A stretch of 42,563 bases of DNA, taken from assembly GCA_964483805.1 (NCBI GenBank), contig CAZADH010000016.1:1-42563 (forward strand), written 5' to 3'. How positions within the stretch are numbered: the stretch's first letter is position 1; each line of letters starts with the position of its first letter. Below the pieces are notes generated by a model. That model saw only the letters and a list, made by a program, of their open reading frames with translations. It was not told the origin of the DNA and ran no database searches. Source of the DNA: CAZADH01 sp964483805 (GTDB lineage: Bacteria > Muiribacteriota > Ozemobacteria > Ozemobacterales > Ozemobacteraceae). Shown here piece after piece: positions 7,703 to 15,102 of the stretch. The position numbers and the translations under genes are program-made.

Positions 7703-8088
7703 TCCGCTCTCCGCGCGAGTCAGTCGACTCGCTGACGCCCCCGCTCTGACCCGCTTGACCGCATGAAGGTCGCGGGTCGGGGCAGGGGGAGGGGCGGATC
7801 ACTCGAGGCCCCCTCGAAGCACGCAGGGCCGATCGCCCTCGGATCACCCGAAAACCTCGCCGAAAAAGAGTTTGGAACTCGTGTGACTATGAAAATGGTC
7901 GAAAATCGTTGAAAAAAGGCTATCGGGCAGTGAAACATCGATCTCGTCCTTGTTCGAGTCTCGCTGCATGACAATTGCGTCGGAAATCGGCACAACAGTT
8001 CGCTGCAATTCTGGTCGATAAACTAAGTAGCGATAGGGGAAAAAGCGTCAAATCTGGGCGCGATCACCCCGCGATGAAAACCGACGTT
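7703..8088 (+). other. Non-coding region between flagellin 2 and the flagellin 3 leader
   Basis: I see no gene here. A GC-rich hairpin with GACCCGC (7748-7754) and GCGGGTC (7772-7778), enclosing GACC/GGTC, lies 45 bases after the flagellin 2 stop. It lacks a T run, so it is only a weak terminator candidate. GTCGATAA at 8014-8021 followed by a CTAAGT-like stretch also occurs upstream of flagellin 1 (1874-1881) and may be a shared promoter element, but I find no matching -35 box. Confidence 0.4.
7748..7778 (+). terminator. GC-rich hairpin after flagellin 2, possible terminator
   Basis: A 7-bp stem GACCCGC/GCGGGTC plus an inner GACC/GGTC stem closes a GCATGAA loop. No uridine run follows, so it may be a processing or stability element rather than an intrinsic terminator. 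Confidence 0.35.
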
Positions 8089-8193
8089 GTGACAAGGAGG
8101 TCACGGAAGAGCTGGCAACCTTCCCCGTAGAGGTTTGACAAAGCACCGGTGCAAGGACGCGCCGGTTTTCGACAAGATTCAAGGAGGAATCTT
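8089..8193 (+). promoter_or_regulatory. Flagellin 3 mRNA leader with three ANGGAN hexaloop hairpins (predicted CsrA sites)
   Basis: Hairpin 1: GTGAC (8089-8093), loop AAGGAG, GTCAC (8100-8104). Hairpin 2: ACCGGTGC (8145-8152), loop AAGGAC, GCGCCGGT (8159-8166), 8 bp with one G-U pair. Hairpin 3: AAGATTC (8174-8180), loop AAGGAG containing the Shine-Dalgarno, GAATCTT (8187-8193), abutting the ATG at 8194. All three loops fit the CsrA/RsmA hexaloop rule exactly. Compared with the flagellin 2 leader, the hairpin 2 stem sequence is different but still pairs and the loop is identical, which is covariation evidence for a conserved RNA structure. The three-hairpin array recalls CsrB/RsmZ modules and could also titrate CsrA (inference). 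Confidence 0.8.
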
Positions 8194-10719
8194 ATGTCAC
8201 TGCGTATCAACCAGAATGTTCTGGCTATCCAAACCCACGACACATTGGTGAAGACCCAAGAGGGGCTGGGCAAGTCGCTCGAGAAACTGAGTTCGGGTCT
8301 TCGCATCAACCGCGCCGCTGACGACGCCGCAGGTCTTGCCATCAGCGAGAAACTGCGCCGCCAGATCAAAGGTCTGTCTCGAGCCATCCTGAATGGCCAG
8401 GACGGCATCTCGATGATCCAGACCGCAGAAGGCGCGCTCGACGAAAGTCACAGCATCCTGCAACGCATGCGCGAACTGGCCATCGAGGCCGGCAACGACA
8501 CGTTGACCAGCAACGACCGCCTCGAGATCCAGAAAGAAGTCATCACCCTGCGCGACGACCTCAATCGTATTGCGCGCAACACCGAGTTCAACACCAAGAA
8601 GCTGCTCGACGGCTCGCAGACGGCTCTCGTTTCGAGTTCGTCGATGGGTGGTCGTGGTGTGGTCACGGGTCTGGCCAATGCACAGGGTGAGTATCATGTG
8701 CAGGTCACCGAGACCACGGCCGGTACCGCCCAGGAGCTGCGGTCGAACATCATGACCATCAAGGGCACGAGCGACGCAGCCTCGACGGCGACCAAGCTCG
8801 AGGACATCGCCAACTTCTACGACAGCAACGGCGTGTTCATGCTCGACAGTGCACAGACCATCTATGTGCACGCGAATTCAAAGAACACCGAGATCCAGGT
8901 GACCAAAGATCTGTCGCTCGATCAACTGGCGACGCTTCTGCAGAATGCCATCACCGACAAGCTCGGTGTCGCCCAGAGTGTTGTGAACGTAAACCTGGGT
9001 TTCTCGGAGGCCCCCGGCACCCTGCAGGTTATCTCGGGTCGCACCGGCCGCGAGGGTGAGATCACGATCAGTGCCGACCAGGGCATCGTGAACGCCCTGG
9101 GTTTTGCCACGCTCGTGCAGGCGGTTGACTCGGTTCACAGCGTGCGCGTCAGCAATCTCGACGGTTCGAATGCGATGACCGCTCAGACCAGCACCGGGCG
9201 CACTTCGGGCCTGCTGCCGGGCATTGACATCGCCTTCGACAGCGTGACGTCGGGTGCGGCGATTGGTTCGCAGGCGACCCTGGGCGTGGGTTCCGTCACC
9301 GACATCAGCATCGGGATTTCGGACTATCTGGGCAATTCGATCGATGTCAGTATCGGTAACGGTGGCACGAACAGCTTCAGTTTGGAACAGATCGCTTCGG
9401 TCATCAACAGTTACACCACCAACAACTCGGTGCGCGTTCTGGCATCCGCCAGTGGCGGCAAACTGCAACTGAACAGTCTGGACACCGGTTCGGGAGCCCT
9501 GGTCAGTGTGTCGAACACCAGTACTGGTGCCCGCTCCGTGGGTATGACGAATGGCCGCTACACCGGGTCGAGTGGAACCACGGCGCAGGCCGTCGGGTAC
9601 GATACCGCTGATCTCGACTATTCGACGAACAACGCGACGTTCTCGCTGACCGACTCTCACGGGACGGGTCAGCAGGTCGTGTTGAACATCGCCTACGGAA
9701 CCGTTGATGGCGTTGTTTCCGACATCAATACGACTCTGGCCGGCGGTGGTGTCATGGTTCGTGCCTACAACAGCGCGGGTGTCGTGCTGTTCCGAAGTCT
9801 GGAGTCCGGTCAGACGTCGAACTTCAATGTCGTCGACCAGGGCAATATGGCGAACAAGCTCCATGTGTATGCCACGACGACGAGCAATGGTACGGGCGGA
9901 ACGGCAGCCAATCCCACGTTCACCCCAGATGGTCAGAATCTGATCTTCGGGTTCAACACGTACTACTCGCTCGGCGTCAGCAACGTGAGTTTGTTGATCA
10001 CCGACCACCTGGGTCACACCACGAGCATTGTTGGTATCGGTGTCGACAGCATCATCGGTAACGTGTTCACCAATGCCAACGACGTGGTCTCGATCATCAA
10101 CGCCGAGATTGCGGCAACACCGGCAGCCGATCAGGTTCGTGCGACTGCGACTCTGACTTCTGACCACCGGCTGCGGATCGGGTCCAACTTCTCGGGCGAG
10201 AATACGTTCGTCGGTGTCACTGATGTCAGTGGCAGCACTGACTTCGGCACGTTGACCAACTTCGGTGTGAACAGTAAGACCTACGAGGGTACCGGTGCCT
10301 CCGACTTCCGTCTGCATGTCGTGAACAATCGACCGCAGTTCCAGATCGGTGCGGATCAGGGCCAGACGATGGAAGTAGCCCTGCTCGACATGACCGCGGC
10401 CGCTCTTGGTGTCGAGAACCTCGTGATGACCTCGACCAAGGATGCGAACACGGCGCTGGGTAAGATCAACATCGCCATCGACAAGGTCTCCTCGGAGCGC
10501 GCGAAGCTGGGTGCCTACCAGAATCGCCTGGATCATGCGATCTCGAACCTGCGGAACATCCACACGAACTTGACCTCCGCAGAGTCCCGACTCCGCGATG
10601 CGGACATGGCCCAGGAGATGATCGGGTTCACCCGCAACCAGATCATTTCGCAGTCTGGTACCGCAATGCTGGCCCAGGCCAACCTGGTCCCGCAAGGCGT
10701 GCTGCAACTGTTGCGGTAA
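8194..10719 (+). CDS. Flagellin 3 (large, intact)
   Basis: This 841-residue flagellin starts 'MSLRINQNVLAIQTHDTLVK' at ATG 8194, directly after a Shine-Dalgarno embedded in a hairpin loop. It ends 'AMLAQANLVPQGVLQLLR'. N-terminal 'LSSGLRINRAADDAAGLAIS' and C-terminal 'SAESRLRDADMAQEMIGFTR' mark complete D0/D1 regions. The central ~550 residues carry the same IN-type modules as flagellin 2 in the same order ('SIGISDYLGNSIDVSIGNGG', 'SLTDSHGTGQQVVL', 'SLLITDHLGHTTSIVGI'), with more divergence in the outer modules than at the ends. The terminal regions are nearly identical to flagellin 2. It is one of three tandem flagellins, two of them intact, which could give a mixed filament. It is probably transcribed as its own unit with flaG behind it. 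Confidence 0.96.
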   Translation: MSLRINQNVLAIQTHDTLVKTQEGLGKSLEKLSSGLRINRAADDAAGLAISEKLRRQIKGLSRAILNGQDGISMIQTAEGALDESHSILQRMRELAIEAGNDTLTSNDRLEIQKEVITLRDDLNRIARNTEFNTKKLLDGSQTALVSSSSMGGRGVVTGLANAQGEYHVQVTETTAGTAQELRSNIMTIKGTSDAASTATKLEDIANFYDSNGVFMLDSAQTIYVHANSKNTEIQVTKDLSLDQLATLLQNAITDKLGVAQSVVNVNLGFSEAPGTLQVISGRTGREGEITISADQGIVNALGFATLVQAVDSVHSVRVSNLDGSNAMTAQTSTGRTSGLLPGIDIAFDSVTSGAAIGSQATLGVGSVTDISIGISDYLGNSIDVSIGNGGTNSFSLEQIASVINSYTTNNSVRVLASASGGKLQLNSLDTGSGALVSVSNTSTGARSVGMTNGRYTGSSGTTAQAVGYDTADLDYSTNNATFSLTDSHGTGQQVVLNIAYGTVDGVVSDINTTLAGGGVMVRAYNSAGVVLFRSLESGQTSNFNVVDQGNMANKLHVYATTTSNGTGGTAANPTFTPDGQNLIFGFNTYYSLGVSNVSLLITDHLGHTTSIVGIGVDSIIGNVFTNANDVVSIINAEIAATPAADQVRATATLTSDHRLRIGSNFSGENTFVGVTDVSGSTDFGTLTNFGVNSKTYEGTGASDFRLHVVNNRPQFQIGADQGQTMEVALLDMTAAALGVENLVMTSTKDANTALGKINIAIDKVSSERAKLGAYQNRLDHAISNLRNIHTNLTSAESRLRDADMAQEMIGFTRNQIISQSGTAMLAQANLVPQGVLQLLR

Positions 10720-10751
10720 CGCAGTAGCAGCGATCAGTAATGGATAATCCT

Positions 10752-10793
10752 GTGTGGGCGGGGCATGTCACGGAGGACGGCCCCGCCCAACAC
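10752..10793 (+). promoter_or_regulatory. Strong hairpin in the flaG leader with GGA motifs in its loop
   Basis: TGGGCGGGGC (10755-10764) pairs perfectly with GCCCCGCCCA (10780-10789), and flanking GTG/CAC can extend the stem. The 15-base loop contains ACGGAGGAC, i.e. two GGA motifs. No T run follows. It could be a transcript-end or processing hairpin after flagellin 3, or a further CsrA-type site in the flaG leader; the second reading is inference. Confidence 0.55.
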
Positions 10794-10820
10794 GGATTCC
10801 GAGCGTAAGGAGAGAAGGTT

Positions 10821-11234
10821 ATGGGTATCAATTCTGTGCAGATCAATGGCGCAATTCTCGTTTCCGGTGGCACGACGGCTCCGGTGCCGAGTCCATCGCC
10901 TGCACCGGCCGACGTTGACCTCGGCATTCCGCGTCCTGCCGAGGCTCCAGCCAATCCGATGGAGCAGCAGGCAGCCAAGGCGGAGGCCGAACAAAGCGAC
11001 CCCGAGGCGCAGCATGAGAAGCTGGCCGAGGCGGTCGACAAGCTGAACAAGACGGCGCTGGTATTCGACCGCTCGATTCGGTTCCAGATTCACGACAAGA
11101 CCAAGGAGTTCATGGTCGCGGTGGTCGATCAGAACACCTCACGCGTGATTCGTGAGATCCCGTCGAAGGATGTGCTGGATCTGGTGGCCAAGATGCGCGA
11201 CTACATCGGGTTGCTGTTCGACAAAAAGGCCTGA
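10821..11234 (+). CDS. flaG: Flagellar protein FlaG
   Basis: FlaG family proteins are small flagellar proteins, often next to flagellin and fliD, that affect filament length. This one has 137 residues. Residues 1-70 are low-complexity, rich in Pro, Ala and Glu. The C-terminal half is the FlaG domain: 'AVDKLNKTALVFDRSIRFQI', then 'VVDQNTSRVIREIPSKDVLD', then 'VAKMRDYIGLLFDKKA', with the conserved R-x-IP-s-K-D motif. A good Shine-Dalgarno (AAGGAG at about 10807) precedes ATG 10821. The order flagellin-flaG-fliD-fliS is standard. Confidence 0.93.
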   Translation: MGINSVQINGAILVSGGTTAPVPSPSPAPADVDLGIPRPAEAPANPMEQQAAKAEAEQSDPEAQHEKLAEAVDKLNKTALVFDRSIRFQIHDKTKEFMVAVVDQNTSRVIREIPSKDVLDLVAKMRDYIGLLFDKKA

Positions 11235-11373
11235 CGTAGCGCCAAATCCTGCACTGACAATCTGGATCGCCGGTCTTTCCGCGCTTGCGGGTGGTTTCGC
11301 GCGGGCGGAAGGGGCGTTATGCTCGTGCGAGCCGCGGGAAAAATCCCGAGGGTTCGCGAATTTGTGCATTGGG

Positions 11374-11455
11374 GAAAGTTCGGGAAATGCCGATATCTAT
11401 AGTAGGATAGTCAAGATCCGAAAGGCGGATCGTGTCGATGCACGTTCTCGACACG
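11374..11455 (+). promoter_or_regulatory. fliD leader: possible sigma28 -10 box and two hairpins
   Basis: GCCGATAT (11389-11396) equals the flagellar sigma28/sigmaD -10 consensus, but the only -35-like sequence (GAAAGTT from 11374) is about four bases too close, so the promoter call is weak. Downstream, GATCCG (11415-11420) pairs with CGGATC (11426-11431), and CGTGTCGA (11431-11438) pairs with TCGACACG (11448-11455). These two adjacent hairpins end about 20 bases before the fliD start. Their loops contain no GGA. Confidence 0.35.
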
Positions 11456-11478
11456 CATAAGGAAGGCGGTGGCCTCGC

Positions 11479-14469
11479 ATGGTTAGCGGTGCATCCAGCA
11501 GCAAACTGTGGGTCGGTGGTCTGGCGTCAGGGCTCGACACGCAAGGCCTGATCGACAAGCTGATCGCTGCCGAGCGCATTCCGATCGACCAGATCGGGAA
11601 GAAACGCGATGTTTTGCAATACCAGAGAACCATGCTGCAAGACATCAACTTGAAGCTGTTCGAGTTGCAGAACAAGGCCACCGATCTGACCTTCACCCGG
11701 ACCTTCAACAACAAGAAGGTCGAATCGACGAATTCCCGCATGGTGTCGGCTGTGGCGGCCACGAGTGCGTCTGTGGGCAGTCACACTGTCGTGGTCAAGC
11801 AGATTGCGACGGCGACCAAAGCGCTCAGCGTCGGCCAACTGGCGCGGCCGCTCGAACGAGGCCAGTATTTGCAGTCGTTGGCCTCTGTGGGCGGTAGCAA
11901 CCTGACGCTCGGCCAGATCGGCGCCACGGCCGGTTCGATTCAGGTCGACACGGCGACGGGTTCTCACAACCTCGACCTGGCCGGCATCACTGCCGACTCG
12001 ACGGTGGGCGATGCGATCACCGCCATCAATGCGAAGATCGACGCCAACACGGCATTGAAGGGCAAGCTGCGCGCCCGTTACAACCAGACATCGAACCAGG
12101 TCGAGTTTCACCTGTTCGACAATACGCAGTCGCTGACCATCAAGAACGGGTCGGGCACGATTGTGTCCACGCTGTTCGGTGGACAGGTCACTTCGGACAA
12201 GAACACCCCGATTCAACGCTCGACGCTCGCGCTTCGTTCGGGCGGTGACACCCGGTTATCGGATCTTGGCCTGGCTGGCGGGGTGTCGATGAAGCTGGCC
12301 TGGGGTGGCCAGCCCGATGTGAACTTCGCTCTGAGCGGCGACATGACTTTGAGCCAGGCGGTCAGTTCGCTCAACCACCAGATCGACCTGAGCCCCACGC
12401 TGACCAAATCAGGTGTGGCGACGGGCAATCCGAACGATCGCAAAATCGAGTTCCGTATCGATGAAGCGAGCGGCAAACTGCAGCTCATCAATACCAACAC
12501 CGGGGCTTCCGAGTCGTTCATCTTCTCGGACGTCGGCGGGAACTTCACGAAAACGATGTTCGCTGCCTCGTCGATGGCTTCGACACGGGACACCGGGCGA
12601 CCGCTGGTGTCGCAATCGATGGCCACCAAGGTGACGAATGGCACGATCACCGTCGATGGTGTCCAGATCCAGATCAATTCGAGTTCCGATTCGTTGCAAG
12701 ATGTATTGACGCGAATCACCAACAGCACAGGAATCAACGCGACCTACGATGCGTCGCGCGACACGATAAAGCTGACGCGCAAAGACGGAAAGAACCTGCC
12801 GATCGGCCTGGGTAGCGGCGCTGACACGAGCAATTTTCTCGCGGCAACCTTCCTGCTTTCGGGCAATCAACAAGGGTCGGCGCAGGCGGTCAGCACCGGA
12901 TCGATTGGTGGGGTCTCGGCGGCCCAGGCGGCGACGCTGCCTCTGCAAGACGCTGGCCTGCCGCTGAATACGGCGGTGATACCCGGGACGGGTGCGCTGA
13001 AGATAACGGTCGACGGAACTGTAAATACAGTGTCATACGATACCGCCACCGACAGCATCAATACGGTGCTCGATCGCATCAAAGAACTCGACGGCGTAGC
13101 CGATGCTTTCCTCGATGCGGCCACCGGCAAGGTGACGATCGTTGGCGCATCGCGCGGGTCCACAAGCAGCATCGGCGTTGCCGATCAGACCGGCAACCTT
13201 GCCGCGGCGCTCAACCTCAACGGCGTGGCGGCCTCTGGGACTGCCGTATCGACGACGCTCGAGAGTTCGCACGCCATCGCCGATATCCAGGTGAAATCCA
13301 CGCTGTCGAGCGCCGGATTCACCCAGGGGATCACCGCCGGTACGTTCACGATCAATGGTGTCCAGTTCAACGTGTTGAACCCGGCGACGATGACGGTCCA
13401 GAATGTCATCGATGCGATCAACACCAATACGAAGGCCGGCGTGCGGGCCGAATATGACTCGCAGAACGGTCGGTTCATCCTCACGTCGCTGCGAACCGGC
13501 AACACTGCCGTGTCGGTCGGTGCTGCGGGCGACACCAGCAACCTATTGTCGGTCATGGGCATGGACCGGGCCGCTCAGGAAATCGGGCAAAATGCGATTT
13601 TCAGCATACAGGGTATGTATGGCGGGGCCGAGATTGTCCGACAGTCGAACTCGGTCAGCGATGTGCTGCAGGGGACGACGCTGACCTTGAGCGGCGTGAC
13701 CTCGTCGGCCGGCGAGACGATCACCGTTTCGGCCGACACCGAGACGGCCAAGAAGGCGATCGACGAGTTCATCAAGTTGTACAACGAAGTGACCGATCTG
13801 GTCTACGACAACTTGACGCAGACGCGATTGAAGGGAAGCGACGGGGCCATCCTGCAACCGCTCACCGAGACCGAGCGCAGTTCGCTTTCTTCCGATGAAG
13901 TGAAAGACTACGAGGCCAAGCTGAAGGTGGGTCTGCTCAACGGTGACACCACGCTGTCGTCGGTGCGGACACGCATGCGTGAGGTCATGACTGCCATCGT
14001 GCCGGGTCTCGACTCGACCATGAAGAGTCTGGCGGCCATCGGTATCACCACCGGGGCGGTCGGCTCGGCGTACACCGACACGCAGCGGGGGCGGCTGACC
14101 ATTACCGACACCGACAAGCTCATGGAAGCGTTGAAGACGAACCCCGACAAGGTTGCCGATGTATTCGGCAAGGATGCCGCGTCGACCGGTCAGATGGGTA
14201 TTGCCCGTCGCCTCAAGGCGACGCTCAACGAGTTCACGAAATCCGACGGGTTTCTCACGCGGCGGGTTGGTCGCAGCGGCGCCGTGTCGGCGAGCAGTTC
14301 GATGGACCGGCAAATTGCCTTGTTGAACAAACAGATTACCGCGCAAGAGGACGCGCTCGCGCGCAAAGAAGATTCGCTGATCAAACAGTATGCTCAACTC
14401 GAAACCACGATTTCGAACTTTCAAAGCCAGAGCCAGGCATTCCAATCGCAACTGGCCAAACTCGGTTGA
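11479..14469 (+). CDS. fliD: Flagellar filament cap protein FliD (oversized)
   Basis: FliD forms the cap under which flagellin subunits fold into the growing filament. The N-terminal domain is clear: 'KLWVGGLASGLDTQGLIDKL', 'IPIDQIGKKRDVLQYQ' and 'TFTRTFNNKKVEST'. The C-terminal domain includes 'AKKAIDEFIKLYNEVTDLVY' and ends in a coiled coil ('RQIALLNKQITAQEDALARK', 'LETTISNFQSQSQAF'). At 996 residues it is much longer than usual (about 450-680). The excess is a series of IN-type modules, e.g. around 'GTITVDGVQIQINSSSDSLQ' and 'AGTFTINGVQFNVLNPATMT'. This parallels the enlarged flagellins, suggesting co-evolution of cap and subunit size. ATG 11479 follows an AAGGAAGG-rich leader at a rather long distance. 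Confidence 0.95.
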   Translation: MVSGASSSKLWVGGLASGLDTQGLIDKLIAAERIPIDQIGKKRDVLQYQRTMLQDINLKLFELQNKATDLTFTRTFNNKKVESTNSRMVSAVAATSASVGSHTVVVKQIATATKALSVGQLARPLERGQYLQSLASVGGSNLTLGQIGATAGSIQVDTATGSHNLDLAGITADSTVGDAITAINAKIDANTALKGKLRARYNQTSNQVEFHLFDNTQSLTIKNGSGTIVSTLFGGQVTSDKNTPIQRSTLALRSGGDTRLSDLGLAGGVSMKLAWGGQPDVNFALSGDMTLSQAVSSLNHQIDLSPTLTKSGVATGNPNDRKIEFRIDEASGKLQLINTNTGASESFIFSDVGGNFTKTMFAASSMASTRDTGRPLVSQSMATKVTNGTITVDGVQIQINSSSDSLQDVLTRITNSTGINATYDASRDTIKLTRKDGKNLPIGLGSGADTSNFLAATFLLSGNQQGSAQAVSTGSIGGVSAAQAATLPLQDAGLPLNTAVIPGTGALKITVDGTVNTVSYDTATDSINTVLDRIKELDGVADAFLDAATGKVTIVGASRGSTSSIGVADQTGNLAAALNLNGVAASGTAVSTTLESSHAIADIQVKSTLSSAGFTQGITAGTFTINGVQFNVLNPATMTVQNVIDAINTNTKAGVRAEYDSQNGRFILTSLRTGNTAVSVGAAGDTSNLLSVMGMDRAAQEIGQNAIFSIQGMYGGAEIVRQSNSVSDVLQGTTLTLSGVTSSAGETITVSADTETAKKAIDEFIKLYNEVTDLVYDNLTQTRLKGSDGAILQPLTETERSSLSSDEVKDYEAKLKVGLLNGDTTLSSVRTRMREVMTAIVPGLDSTMKSLAAIGITTGAVGSAYTDTQRGRLTITDTDKLMEALKTNPDKVADVFGKDAASTGQMGIARRLKATLNEFTKSDGFLTRRVGRSGAVSASSSMDRQIALLNKQITAQEDALARKEDSLIKQYAQLETTISNFQSQSQAFQSQLAKLG

Positions 14470-14487
14470 TCGGAGTTCCACCGGATC

Positions 14488-15102
14488 ATGACGCAACGCC
14501 TCGAGATCGTCCTCGATGATGTGACACTTGATGACCACGATGTTCCCAAGGGTGACAACCTTGCCACCATTCTGGGCGAGATCGAAAAGCGCTTGTCGCA
14601 ACAGGGGCGAGTGTTGATGCGTATCACCTGCGATGGGCAAGACATCTCCGATCTGCCGCCCGATGATCTCGAGCGGTTGCCGGCCAAGGGCAAGCTGGTG
14701 CTGGATGCGGTCAAGACGGTCGATCTGGTGCGTGAGGGCGTGGCCGATACCGCGACCGTGCTGCCCGAACTCAAAGAGACGGCGGCGCGGGCGGCGGAGC
14801 TGCTTCGCCAAGGCAGGTTCAACGACGGCCTGAAAGACATGGGCACCGTGGTGACGCAGCTCGATTGGTTGGCGAAAATACTCAACAGTCTGCCCATGGC
14901 TTATCCCGAAGCCAGAGGCGGCGCCTTCGAGATGCCGTTGCGAGCGGCGTCCGACCAGTTGCTCAAAGTCGTCGACGCCATGGTCATGGCGCAGATGCAG
15001 AAAGATTGGATCGGTCTGGCCGACAGCCTGCAATACGAGCTGAGCGAATGTATTGACACTGTATTGTCAGTTCTTGCCCGGCTCCAGGGGAAGGTGCAGT
15101 GA
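14488..15102 (+). CDS. Unknown protein coupled to fliD and the Maf-like gene
   Basis: I do not recognise this 204-residue protein. It has no signal peptide or membrane segment. Residues 1-80 look like a small alpha/beta domain ('LEIVLDDVTLDDHDVPKGDN', 'MRITCDGQDISDLPPDDLER'); the rest is predicted mostly helical ('LLRQGRFNDGLKDMGTVVTQ', 'LADSLQYELSECIDTVLS'). It begins 18 bases after fliD and its TGA overlaps the GTG start of the next gene (15099-15102), so it is translated with the flagellar operon. Position and helical make-up would suit a chaperone or adaptor for the cap, flagellin or glycosylation machinery, but that is inference from context only. Confidence 0.8.
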   Translation: MTQRLEIVLDDVTLDDHDVPKGDNLATILGEIEKRLSQQGRVLMRITCDGQDISDLPPDDLERLPAKGKLVLDAVKTVDLVREGVADTATVLPELKETAARAAELLRQGRFNDGLKDMGTVVTQLDWLAKILNSLPMAYPEARGGAFEMPLRAASDQLLKVVDAMVMAQMQKDWIGLADSLQYELSECIDTVLSVLARLQGKVQ

